Of a stretch of 29,956 nucleotides of DNA, positions 9,559 through 20,160 are shown in pieces. The position numbers and the translations under genes are program-made. The stretch lies in assembly GCA_003427395.1 (NCBI GenBank), contig BFEA01000172.1:2386149-2416104 (forward strand), read 5' to 3'. Source of the DNA: Chara braunii. Lineage: Eukaryota > Streptophyta > Charophyceae > Charales > Characeae. Below the pieces are notes generated by a model that ran no database searches, was not told the origin of the DNA, and saw only the letters and a list, made by a program, of their open reading frames with translations. Within the stretch, counting starts at the first letter, position 1. Each line of letters starts with the position of its first letter.

Positions 9559-11899
9559 CTATTGGGGAGACGTGCACTCGTCGCTCCTATCCCCTGCATC
9601 TACACTCTCTCCACCAGATGGACTCAGATCTAGAAGTGCAGCTTCAGTATTCAGTCGAACATTCGAAGGAATGACAAGTCCATTCGTGAATGGTTTTTTA
9701 CCTCGGACCGGTTTCTCCCAACCAAAAGTGATCGAGTCGGCATGCTGCCATTGCGTCTGCTCAGTCATTTTCCATCGTTTTTCCCATTCGTTCTCATACA
9801 GTTGTTCGAGCGAATTTGCTCTCCCAGTCGGCACCTAGTATTTCACTAGCACTTGATTATAATTTTGCGAATTTTTTTCAACAACCACCCGAGAAAGAGC
9901 TATGCCCATCCAGATCGGTACACCGCTGAACAGATCATCGTCGGAGGGGCGGAGGATAAGAAAAGTGTCCACGTCAACATGCACGAGGGGATCGAAAGTA
10001 GTCTTCGGGCGATCCTATTTTCGCCCAATAAACAGGGGTTCCATGTCGTCGATGTTGACACTCCGGGAAAAAGATTGTTGATCGCTTTCGAGCAGCCGTG
10101 GTTTTGGCCAAAAACTTTCCAAAGGTTGCGAGGACAACCCGTTGGTGATGATGTCATCCCTATATTTGATAACCTCCTCCCAGTAATACAAAGCTCTCTC
10201 TCTCCTACTCACCTCATGGTCGTTGTAAGTGCACCATGTTGACCGCCTGCTCTCCAGCAACTCGCGAAATTGAATAACCCCATTTTTGTCGTTACAATAA
10301 TCATTTCGAGGAAGGGGTTGCACAGGAGGCAGATCAAACGACCACGAAGGACCTGCATAGCTTTCATCAGGGTTTTGATTGAACCAAAAAATCGGACCTT
10401 CATCGGGCAACCAGTTGTCATCATCGCAGAACTCCTTATACAACATGCCCGGATTATCTCCAACCACCAAAAATTTAAGCAAGTACGGTTTCGAAATACC
10501 AGTAATGTCCGATGCAACGCACGGGTCTACTATACTAATCCAATCTGCCATCGTGTCGAGGAAAATACATTTGGGAGGCTTTTTGTGGGATTGCTCTATG
10601 AGCTTGTAGAACTCCTCCATAGTATAAGCGTCTATGTTATTCAATTTTTTCGAGAAAACACTGAAAGTAGCGTCAACGTCTGTATGGGTATGCCCCCGAG
10701 CATGAAACCTATTTCTACCTCTTGGAAAACTTTGAACTTAACTAAGAGTGCAGCTAGTGCACATATGTACTTGTTCTTGTTTTCCCGCCAACAATCATCT
10801 GTTTGAATGAGCAAAAACGGTGGCAGTAGCATCCTGCTCCCTTGAAGTTCGACAAGGGTTCCCATAAGACAAGTAGTGACAGTATTCGAATCGTGTTTGA
10901 AATACTAAAACCACGTGTAGACATATATACTAGGGTCTCTACCGTGTGCAGTGACACCTGTCAGATTCGTCTTCATCATCATTTCGTGCCTAAGTGCTTT
11001 CGAGTAGTTTGTCTGACCAAGATGGGGGATAGTTGTCTTCTCTCGATCCATGCCGTCAATGATGAGACACAAACGCTCGTTCGGAAGGACCATCGAATCA
11101 GTTTTCGCTCGACTATAGTCCAATCTATGTTCTACTTGCCTCCTTTGGTGAACGTTCATATCCTCTCGAGCTTGTTCTCGATCACGAGGAAGAGCAGCAT
11201 ATTGTACACGTTCCTTCAGTTCATGACAGACAGAACACTTCGTGTACGTGTTAGATTGCGCGCGGGATACGTGAAAAAAGTGTTTCCACCATAATTTATA
11301 AAAGTTTGACTCAGACACGACCGCGAGGCCAGTGACCAGAAAGTCAGATTTGATGGACTCATAAATTGATCTCTTCATAAAAGCAGCTGGGAGTCGAAGT
11401 TTCGGTCTGGAAACCCCACCTTCGCTAGCCACCTCATTTGGCATGCTATCTGCATGACACTCGATGAGCGTTCTCATGATGGCAAGCATGGTGACCGTTT
11501 TATTGGTAGGTCGATATCTACTCGTCAGGTCATGCTTGGAACGCACAAAGCCATTGTCGAAGCTCTTTTTGTAACTATAAAACGTGTTACGCGAGACACC
11601 AAGCACATTGCAGTACGCCTTGACACACATCGAACGTTCCAACTCCACAGGACGGACACGCTTTTGTCCACCCTCAGTTACCGTGAAATCTTTAATATTT
11701 TTAATCCACCACTCAGCTCGCTCTGCCGGACTCTTACTGTACAGTCCTTGTCTAACCTTTCGCACTTCCTCAGGCGACACGTCGTAACAACAGCGAGTCT
11801 TGCAACATGCCATGCCGCGCACCATGAGCGGTTTTTTTTCAGACAACATGGTTTTGCTCTTTTGAACTGTTCTTTCCTCCTAGCGTTCCTATTAGCCAT
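9559..11899 (-). pseudogene. DUF7869-type transposase-like protein (stops and frameshifts)
   Basis: Signatures appear in order: a basic start (MANRNARRKEQFKRAKPCC), a CC...CC segment (ACCKTRCC), a helix-turn-helix-like stretch (SMCVKAYCNVLGVSRNTFYS), a zinc-like CSVCHEL, then IDGMDREKT, QTDDCWRENKNKY and, after a frame change at a C5 run (10693-10697), GHTHTDVD-type residues. These match the DUF7869 family found in transposon-like genes of animals and algae; a role as a DNA-cutting enzyme is inference. The C-terminal part (NEWEKRWKMTEQTQWQHADS) follows. In-frame stops at 10905, 10015 and 9835 are all TAG; the frame ends at another TAG at 9559. A second frame change lies at an A8 run (plus-strand T8, 11832-11839). 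Confidence 0.8.
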
Positions 11900-11902
11900 G
11901 CT

Positions 11903-12647
11903 TTACGTTCGTCTTTCGCCTTGCAGAGGTGCGGGCAAAATTTGTAGTATTGCCCTTCTCTCTGCATCACCCCCGTCAGATGCTTCCGACCCAGACTGAC
12001 TCTGATGTGGAATCGCATCATCACTTCGCACTTGCATTGGACTCGCCCGTGTTGTGGAAAGTTCCTCTGAAGAACAGTCGGTGCCAACCAACTTCGTAGT
12101 ACTAGAGCTGACGCGAAGTAAAGGTGCACTAGAAGAGGACTGTCGTCCAGATGAGTAATCAGTGACCACCAACTTCTCTCTCGTCATCAGGTGTTGCGAA
12201 AGAAGCAGCCATCGGCATTCAACTGATGTGCGCCGAAGTTGTGGGGTGCACCTCGTCAGGAATGTGAAACTCGATTCGGGAGGCAAACGGTTCTTCGCCT
12301 GCGGACGGTGTCGCCAAATCCGTAGGCAATTGGATGCAGCCTCCAAAGCTCTCACGAAAAGCGAGACCTCGTTCTCTGGGGAAAGCTGCAGTGGACTGTT
12401 GGAACGACGAACTGTCCGAAGAGCTCGTCGGGGCCAACTCTAGGTGTTATAGCTGGTAATGCAAGTCGATGACCTGTTCAGTTTCCAAATCTCGGTTCAT
12501 GCGGTCGTTCGTTGAGCCGTCCTTGGCGCCGTCATGTAACCGTCGGTGTAGCGGATGGAATTCCCGTGATGTTAAATCGATTGAACTCTCCAGCGGATCA
12601 AAGGGGTCATTCGAATTCATCCCACACCCTGCAAAACAGCGGAGCAA
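11903..12647 (-). pseudogene. Ser-rich N-terminal region or leader upstream of the DUF7869-type gene
   Basis: Two overlapping minus-strand frames encode Ser/Thr/Asp-rich, low-complexity protein, for example MAPTSSSDSSSFQQSTAAF near 12437 and QSSSSAPLLRVSSSTTKLVG near 12100. A TAA near 12447, a stop at 12219 and a TAA at 11903 break it. DUF7869-type genes often have disordered N-termini, so this could be the decayed start of the same protein, with MNSNDPFDPL near 12618 as a possible start; equally, it could be 5' untranslated sequence. Confidence in coding is low. Confidence 0.4.
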
Positions 12648-12780
12648 ACTGTAAGCACGAATACTAAAGAATTAAGTGATGACCCCACATCATCCCCCCC
12701 AGACCCGATCCCCGGCGTAGCATCCGAACACGACATCTGAACTCCGCAGAGACAGGAATCCTTCGAATGCATTAATTGCA

Positions 12781-12965
12781 TGTGCTGAAGGCTACGTGGC
12801 ACCCTGGGGCGTGGATCCTGCGGGCCAGTCCGAGCTGCGCGGCCTAGGCCGCGCGGCCAAGTTCCAGTGCGGCCACGCCACGACCCAATGGGGAGCGCGC
12901 GCGCGCGGGCGACGCACGTCGTCCCCTACAAGACTGCGCAAATAAAAAATTGGGGGGGCGGGGTG
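12781..12965. other. GC-rich segment with an 18-bp perfect palindrome
   Basis: This short GC island sits in AT-rich surroundings upstream, in sense, of the DUF7869-type gene. It contains the perfect palindrome GCGCGGCCTAGGCCGCGC at 12837-12854 and an alternating (GC)n run near 12896-12908, followed by a G-run and TTTTTTATTTG on the minus strand. It could be the gene's promoter or a transposon end; I cannot tell which. Confidence 0.5.
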
Positions 12966-13049
12966 TTTTTCATGACTAACTAAAATAATTAAAAAAAAAT
13001 AAAATAAAATCATTGATTGATTGTTTTTTTTTATTGATTAATTCGTTTG

Positions 13050-13084
<35 letters not shown>

Positions 13085-13085
13085 G

Positions 13086-13121
<36 letters not shown>

Positions 13122-13153
13122 TTGATTGATTGGTTGATTGATTGGTTGGTTGG
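13050..13153. repeat. (TTGA)n/(TTGG)n microsatellite
   Basis: Tetranucleotide array with interspersed TTGG units. Translated on the minus strand it yields Asn-Gln-Ser-Ile repeats with no meaning as protein. Confidence 0.95.
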
Positions 13154-13182
13154 TGGGGGAGGGGTCCTGCCTCCCCTCCTCG

Positions 13183-13188
<6 letters not shown>

Positions 13189-13234
<46 letters not shown>

Positions 13235-13263
13235 CTTTCTCTTTCTCTCTCTCTCTCTCTCCC
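13189..13263. repeat. (AC)22 followed by (CT)n microsatellite
   Basis: AC dinucleotides run from 13189 to 13232, then CT-rich sequence to 13263, where genomic sequence meets the adapter. Confidence 0.95.
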
Positions 13264-13301
13264 CTGTCTCTTATACACATCTAGATGTGTATAAGAGACA
13301 G
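13264..13301. other. Nextera mate-pair junction adapter (contaminant)
   Basis: Two inverted 19-bp Tn5 mosaic ends abut: CTGTCTCTTATACACATCT at 13264-13282 and AGATGTGTATAAGAGACAG at 13283-13301. This exact 38-bp arrangement is the circularisation junction of Nextera mate-pair libraries. Translated, it gives the well-known contaminant peptides [12 protein letters not shown] and MCIRDR. It is not part of the genome. Confidence 0.99.
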
Positions 13302-15298
13302 GTAATAACATGGAGTTGTTAGAAATTGAAACTCAAGAGAAGTTCAACTGTTACACTCAATGCAATGAGACACTGAACAACAAATTGAATATTGAACTCT
13401 CGATTTCATCACACGTTGCTCGATTTTGCGTGAGCATTGAAGCGAACCTATTTTACATGACATTATGACTCGCATTCATTTATTGGAACTCAATCGAAGT
13501 GTGACTTTAAGACAATCAAACGATAAAGGAGATGGTTTAAGTTTGGATTCTGTCGCACTTCGATAATTTTGGACTCCATTGCACTTCAACTTATGTTTAA
13601 CTTAAAAGATGTAGTTGGCATGTCATTATCATGCATTGAAATTCACTCGAACAGTGAAGTTCAGCGTAATGAGACACTGAACGATAAAGTTGCATCACAC
13701 TTCGATTAATTTCTTATATCACTGAGCATTGAGTCTACATAACACTTCGATTAATTTCGTATATCACTGAGCATTGAGTCGGACGTACTTTACATGGCAT
13801 TGTATGAAGCAGAAACTGGAAGTCAATCGAAGAGTCAATGCAACCACACTTCAAACAAGATGGTTTAAGTATGGATTCCGACGTACTTCGACAAATAAGC
13901 ATAAACCGACATGACATTGTTAATGACATATTGAACTTAAATTTAAGTGAGTACCATGGATTTCGTCTCACTTCAAGAAACATCGTAATCATGAAAAATC
14001 AAAAGTTGAAAATTGTATGCACACGTGCAAGAAATCATAAATGCAAGACTGAACTACGTCTAAATTAAATGCTATGAGGCAACGCAAGATCGAACTACAT
14101 CTAAAATAAATGTAACAAGCTACCATAACCTAAACTATCTAAAAGTTTCTACCATCGTGCCAGCATCCCATGACAACCAATCCAGTATAAGGCATTCATT
14201 GATGACCCGAAAGCAAGGGTTTGTGGTTGTCTCTTTGTCACCACATTCGAGAAGACCGAAATGTATTTCATCCTTACAAACTTACCGATACTTGCCAAGG
14301 ACTTACCGATGGCGTTACACACACAACATGCCACTTGCTCTACCTCACACCACTTATGAACCTCATCAGTTTAACCGGCAATCTCCAAATCGGACTGTCC
14401 GTTCTTGTAGAGAAGGAGCAGATTCCCCATGTTGCGACCATGGATTCTAAGCTCGTTGCAAGAAATTAGCACTACAGCGTCTACCAAAGTTCGCTTTCGG
14501 TTTGAACATACCACACACAGCATTCTGCAAAAGTCGGAACCGGCCAAAGATAACCTTATGCAATAGTACGACACATCCTTTTACCGTATTTCAGCACCGC
14601 GAAATGGATACACTTCCAAAATGGATTGTAGGATGCACAATCCAACAACTCTTGTTTGAAGTCCGCAAACCACACGCGAGGTGACCTCGTGACGTTGTCC
14701 AGGCGATGGTGAAGCCGCTTATTCTCTTTCTGTCTGAGCGAGGTGCGCAGGGACGGAAGTTGTCTGACGCTAATGGCATAATGAGGTACTTAGATCAGGC
14801 TCCCCCACTCCATCGCGGAAGCAAACTTGTACTCCTTATGTCATGGACATTTCCTTACCAAGATTGCTCTATCCCATTCTGCCTTGGACCACGCATCGAG
14901 AGGCTTGTCCAAGAAGGGCATGACGCTCATCCACGGATCGTTTTCGAACTCCGTTGTCATCGACTCCAGAATTTCGGTATCGCCTCCCGGACCACTCAAT
15001 CTGCATGCACAAGGGTGAATGAGATACGCATAATTATGCCAATGGGCCATGACTCCTGTCGCACTCCCTACATAAGACATGAAATGCAAACACAAATGAA
15101 AATGAAATGTCGAAAGAGTAGAAAAATAGCCTTCACAATGAACTTAACTTCAAAAATTGTTAAACCATCACCCAACCATCTTGAAAAATTCAACCGCAGA
15201 CCATTGACAAAATCCGCCACACAAAATCCTCGCAATATGCTCCTTTCCGAAATCCTGTCCGTTCGAACAGTTATTTTCAAAAACCCTGCTCCCTCACT

Positions 15299-17639
15299 CT
15301 ATTGGGGAGACGTGCACTCGTCGCTCCTATCCCCTGCATCTACACTCTCTCCACCAGATGGACTCAGATCTAGAAGTGCAGCTTCAGTATTCAGTCGAAC
15401 ATTCGAAGGAATGACAAGTCCATTCGTGAATGGTTTTTTACCTCGGACCGGTTTCTCCCAACCAAAAGTGATCGAGTCGGCATGCTGCCATTGCGTCTGC
15501 TCAGTCATTTTCCATCGTTTTTCCCATTCGTTCTCATACAGTTGTTCGAGCGAATTTGCTCTCCCAGTCGGCACCTAGTATTTCACTAGCACTTGATTAT
15601 AATTTTGCGAATTTTTTTCAACAACCACCCGAGAAAGAGCTATGCCCATCCAGATCGGTACACCGCTGAACAGATCATCGTCGGAGGGGCGGAGGATAAG
15701 AAAAGTGTCCACGTCAACATGCACGAGGGGATCGAAAGTAGTCTTCGGGCGATCCTATTTTCGCCCAATAAACAGGGGTTCCATGTCGTCGATGTTGACA
15801 CTCCGGGAAAAAGATTGTTGATCGCTTTCGAGCAGCCGTGGTTTTGGCCAAAAACTTTCCAAAGGTTGCGAGGACAACCCGTTGGTGATGATGTCATCCC
15901 TATATTTGATAACCTCCTCCCAGTAATACAAAGCTCTCTCTCTCCTACTCACCTCATGGTCGTTGTAAGTGCACCATGTTGACCGCCTGCTCTCCAGCAA
16001 CTCGCGAAATTGAATAACCCCATTTTTGTCGTTACAATAATCATTTCGAGGAAGGGGTTGCACAGGAGGCAGATCAAACGACCACGAAGGACCTGCATAG
16101 CTTTCATCAGGGTTTTGATTGAACCAAAAAATCGGACCTTCATCGGGCAACCAGTTGTCATCATCGCAGAACTCCTTATACAACATGCCCGGATTATCTC
16201 CAACCACCAAAAATTTAAGCAAGTACGGTTTCGAAATACCAGTAATGTCCGATGCAACGCACGGGTCTACTATACTAATCCAATCTGCCATCGTGTCGAG
16301 GAAAATACATTTGGGAGGCTTTTTGTGGGATTGCTCTATGAGCTTGTAGAACTCCTCCATAGTATAAGCGTCTATGTTATTCAATTTTTTCGAGAAAACA
16401 CTGAAAGTAGCGTCAACGTCTGTATGGGTATGCCCCCGAGCATGAAACCTATTTCTACCTCTTGGAAAACTTTGAACTTAACTAAGAGTGCAGCTAGTGC
16501 ACATATGTACTTGTTCTTGTTTTCCCGCCAACAATCATCTGTTTGAATGAGCAAAAACGGTGGCAGTAGCATCCTGCTCCCTTGAAGTTCGACAAGGGTT
16601 CCCATAAGACAAGTAGTGACAGTATTCGAATCGTGTTTGAAATACTAAAACCACGTGTAGACATATATACTAGGGTCTCTACCGTGTGCAGTGACACCTG
16701 TCAGATTCGTCTTCATCATCATTTCGTGCCTAAGTGCTTTCGAGTAGTTTGTCTGACCAAGATGGGGGATAGTTGTCTTCTCTCGATCCATGCCGTCAAT
16801 GATGAGACACAAACGCTCGTTCGGAAGGACCATCGAATCAGTTTTCGCTCGACTATAGTCCAATCTATGTTCTACTTGCCTCCTTTGGTGAACGTTCATA
16901 TCCTCTCGAGCTTGTTCTCGATCACGAGGAAGAGCAGCATATTGTACACGTTCCTTCAGTTCATGACAGACAGAACACTTCGTGTACGTGTTAGATTGCG
17001 CGCGGGATACGTGAAAAAAGTGTTTCCACCATAATTTATAAAAGTTTGACTCAGACACGACCGCGAGGCCAGTGACCAGAAAGTCAGATTTGATGGACTC
17101 ATAAATTGATCTCTTCATAAAAGCAGCTGGGAGTCGAAGTTTCGGTCTGGAAACCCCACCTTCGCTAGCCACCTCATTTGGCATGCTATCTGCATGACAC
17201 TCGATGAGCGTTCTCATGATGGCAAGCATGGTGACCGTTTTATTGGTAGGTCGATATCTACTCGTCAGGTCATGCTTGGAACGCACAAAGCCATTGTCGA
17301 AGCTCTTTTTGTAACTATAAAACGTGTTACGCGAGACACCAAGCACATTGCAGTACGCCTTGACACACATCGAACGTTCCAACTCCACAGGACGGACACG
17401 CTTTTGTCCACCCTCAGTTACCGTGAAATCTTTAATATTTTTAATCCACCACTCAGCTCGCTCTGCCGGACTCTTACTGTACAGTCCTTGTCTAACCTTT
17501 CGCACTTCCTCAGGCGACACGTCGTAACAACAGCGAGTCTTGCAACATGCCATGCCGCGCACCATGAGCGGTTTTTTTTCAGACAACATGGTTTTGCTCT
17601 TTTGAACTGTTCTTTCCTCCTAGCGTTCCTATTAGCCAT
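15299..17639 (-). pseudogene. Second apparent copy of the DUF7869-type pseudogene (artefact)
   Basis: Carries the same frames, the same TAG stops (16645, 15755, 15575) and the same frame changes as 9559-11899. It should be treated as the same locus, not a paralogue. Confidence 0.85.
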
Positions 17640-17642
17640 GCT

Positions 17643-18387
17643 TTACGTTCGTCTTTCGCCTTGCAGAGGTGCGGGCAAAATTTGTAGTATTGCCCTTCTC
17701 TCTGCATCACCCCCGTCAGATGCTTCCGACCCAGACTGACTCTGATGTGGAATCGCATCATCACTTCGCACTTGCATTGGACTCGCCCGTGTTGTGGAAA
17801 GTTCCTCTGAAGAACAGTCGGTGCCAACCAACTTCGTAGTACTAGAGCTGACGCGAAGTAAAGGTGCACTAGAAGAGGACTGTCGTCCAGATGAGTAATC
17901 AGTGACCACCAACTTCTCTCTCGTCATCAGGTGTTGCGAAAGAAGCAGCCATCGGCATTCAACTGATGTGCGCCGAAGTTGTGGGGTGCACCTCGTCAGG
18001 AATGTGAAACTCGATTCGGGAGGCAAACGGTTCTTCGCCTGCGGACGGTGTCGCCAAATCCGTAGGCAATTGGATGCAGCCTCCAAAGCTCTCACGAAAA
18101 GCGAGACCTCGTTCTCTGGGGAAAGCTGCAGTGGACTGTTGGAACGACGAACTGTCCGAAGAGCTCGTCGGGGCCAACTCTAGGTGTTATAGCTGGTAAT
18201 GCAAGTCGATGACCTGTTCAGTTTCCAAATCTCGGTTCATGCGGTCGTTCGTTGAGCCGTCCTTGGCGCCGTCATGTAACCGTCGGTGTAGCGGATGGAA
18301 TTCCCGTGATGTTAAATCGATTGAACTCTCCAGCGGATCAAAGGGGTCATTCGAATTCATCCCACACCCTGCAAAACAGCGGAGCAA
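17643..18387 (-). pseudogene. Second apparent copy of the Ser-rich leader region (artefact)
   Basis: Matches 11903-12647 at an offset of 5740 bp, including the same breaks. It is not an independent locus. Confidence 0.45.
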
Positions 18388-18789
18388 ACTGTAAGCACGA
18401 ATACTAAAGAATTAAGTGATGACCCCACATCATCCCCCCCAGACCCGATCCCCGGCGTAGCATCCGAACACGACATCTGAACTCCGCAGAGACAGGAATC
18501 CTTCGAATGCATTAATTGCATGTGCTGAAGGCTACGTGGCACCCTGGGGCGTGGATCCTGCGGGCCAGTCCGAGCTGCGCGGCCTAGGCCGCGCGGCCAA
18601 GTTCCAGTGCGGCCACGCCACGACCCAATGGGGAGCGCGCGCGCGCGGGCGACGCACGTCGTCCCCTACAAGACTGCGCAAATAAAAAATTGGGGGGGCG
18701 GGGTGTTTTTCATGACTAACTAAAATAATTAAAAAAAAATAAAATAAAATCATTGATTGATTGTTTTTTTTTATTGATTAATTCGTTTG

Positions 18790-18824
<35 letters not shown>

Positions 18825-18825
18825 G

Positions 18826-18861
<36 letters not shown>

Positions 18862-18922
18862 TTGATTGATTGGTTGATTGATTGGTTGGTTGGTGGGGGA
18901 GGGGTCCTGCCTCCCCTCCTCG

Positions 18923-18974
<52 letters not shown>

Positions 18975-19003
18975 CTTTCTCTTTCTCTCTCTCTCTCTCT
19001 CCC
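18790..19003. repeat. Second copy of the (TTGA)n, (AC)n and (CT)n microsatellites
   Basis: (TTGA)n lies at 18790-18893, (AC)22 at 18929-18972 and (CT)n at 18973-19003. All have the same lengths as in copy 1, which supports an artefactual duplicate. Confidence 0.95.
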
Positions 19004-19041
19004 CTGTCTCTTATACACATCTAGATGTGTATAAGAGACAG
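19004..19041. other. Nextera mate-pair junction adapter, second occurrence
   Basis: Same 38-bp inverted mosaic-end junction as at 13264-13301, here leading into the start of a third copy of the block. Confidence 0.99.
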
Positions 19042-19136
19042 GTAATAACATGGAGTTGTTAGAAATTGAAACTCAAGAGAAGTTCAACTGTTACACTCAA
19101 TGCAATGAGACACTGAACAACAAATTGAATATTGAA
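19042..19136. repeat. Third, 95-bp partial copy of the block
   Basis: Begins with the same GTAATAACATGGAGTTG as positions 7562 and 13302 and runs unbroken into the N gap. The assembler apparently stopped part-way round the loop. Confidence 0.95.
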
Positions 19137-19277
19137 NNNNNNNNNNNNNNNNNNNNNNNNNNNNNNNNNNNNNNNNNNNNNNNNNNNNNNNNNNNNNNNN
19201 NNNNNNNNNNNNNNNNNNNNNNNNNNNNNNNNNNNNNNNNNNNNNNNNNNNNNNNNNNNNNNNNNNNNNNNNNNNNN
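19137..19277. other. Assembly gap of 141 N
   Basis: Unknown bases joining the looped contig to the next one. True genomic sequence between 13263 and 19278 is unknown and the gap length may be nominal. Confidence 1.
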
Positions 19278-19330
<53 letters not shown>

Positions 19331-19364
19331 GGAGAGACCGCAACCGCGTCGAGGTGCCGCGTCA

Positions 19365-19415
<51 letters not shown>
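19278..19415. repeat. (TG)n-(GA)n and (TG)n microsatellites
   Basis: TG then GA repeats at 19278-19337, about 30 bp of unique sequence, then TG repeats at 19367-19415. They lie within intron 2 of the candidate minus-strand gene if that model is right, and probably caused the contig break. Confidence 0.95.
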
Positions 19416-19417
<2 letters not shown>

Positions 19418-19471
19418 TGTAACATAACAAAGTAACCCAAGAAACGGGAACCTCCTCAGTTCTGAACTCAC

Positions 19472-19837
19472 CTTCCATAGTCATCTGTAGATTGCACGTC
19501 CTCTTAAATGGCAGCCACCAGTCAGCAAATACCTGCATGCCAGCCCATGGAGGGGGGAAAAAGAAGTGGGTGGGAGGATAGGAGATAGGGAGTAGTGATG
19601 GCATGGCCATTATAGTAGGTGTAGTAACCAACAGAGGAGGGGTGGCGCATCCCCTTAAGCGTTTTTCGCCGCTTGCGCCCAACACGGCTCATCAGAGGGT
19701 GATATCCTCTAGCTCCCATTGTGGGGGTGAGTGAGAGAGAGGGGGGGGTTGAAAGAGCAAGAGGTTGGGCCGATTACAGGACTCACCACATGCTTGTTGA
19801 TATCAGCGTCCGCGAAATGATCGCTTGTAGCTGCCAT
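19472..19837 (-). CDS. 5' end of a spliced, unrecognised gene (two exons)
   Basis: Exon 1 coding begins at an ATG at 19837 in good context (A at -3, G at +4) and encodes MAATSDHFADADINKHV, ending at 19787 before a GTGAGT donor. A 254-bp intron ends in a strong pyrimidine tract and GCATGCAG acceptor. Exon 2 (19532-19472, 61 bp) encodes VFADWWLPFKRTCNLQMTME and ends AAG|GTGAGT. Exon 1 ends on a whole codon, so the phases join without a stop. The remaining exons would lie at lower coordinates, in or beyond the gap. I do not recognise the protein. Unlike its neighbours it shows no decay, which suggests a functional host gene. Confidence 0.6.
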
Positions 19838-20160
19838 CGTTGTCTCAGGTGGACAATGTACACCCCGCTGTTGATCGCAGCACCAGAGTGTTTTAGAACT
19901 TAACTCAGTGATTGCCGATCGTGCTCTCACGAGCTGCACACTCACTTTACTATTAGAGGGAGTAAAGTGGGGCAGTTTGAGGAGGAGAAGATTTGGGGAG
20001 ATGCTTCAAGCTGCCAAAAGCTATGGCTGAGATCGCTCCCTACCAACCCAACGAAGGTACTGCAAGAGGGGCGAGTAGGAGACGGAGAAGAGGAGTTGAA
20101 GGCCAACAGTGGGTCTTGCCACGTACCAAGCGTGGTTTGTGAGGAACCCATTGGCTAGAG

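Larger units (their letters stand above)
7562..13301. repeat. Tandem 5740-bp block, copy 1 (assembly artefact)
   Basis: This block of 5702 bp of genomic sequence plus a 38-bp adapter is followed directly by an apparently identical copy at 13302-19041 and by 95 bp of a third. Translations of all frames are identical between copies. The left edge falls exactly at the base that follows the adapter in the later copies (GTAATAACATGG), while the bases before 7562 differ from the adapter. A circularised mate-pair fragment read around its junction would give precisely this. Confidence 0.97.
13302..19041. repeat. Tandem 5740-bp block, copy 2 (assembly artefact)
   Basis: Repeats 7562-13301 at a constant offset of 5740 bp with no difference that I could see, including the broken reading frames and the microsatellite lengths. 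Independent genomic copies of a decayed transposon would differ, above all in microsatellite length. Confidence 0.97.

Noticed and set aside
8966-9838. 290-codon plus-strand frame, the longest uninterrupted one in this part
   Set aside because: It lies antisense to the C-terminal part of the DUF7869-type gene and to a candidate exon, has no recognisable motif, and its composition is erratic. It is best explained as a shadow frame.
13038-13153. CRISPR-like or coding repeat array
   Set aside because: A simple (TTGA)n microsatellite with no spacers.
13264-13301. Inverted Tn5 ends as a natural transposon insertion
   Set aside because: Only the 19-bp mosaic ends are present, back to back with nothing between, exactly as in the mate-pair library junction, and flanked by a loop duplication.
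13098-13322. Frame encoding repeated IDWL and HTHTHT residues
   Set aside because: It translates microsatellites and the sequencing adapter.
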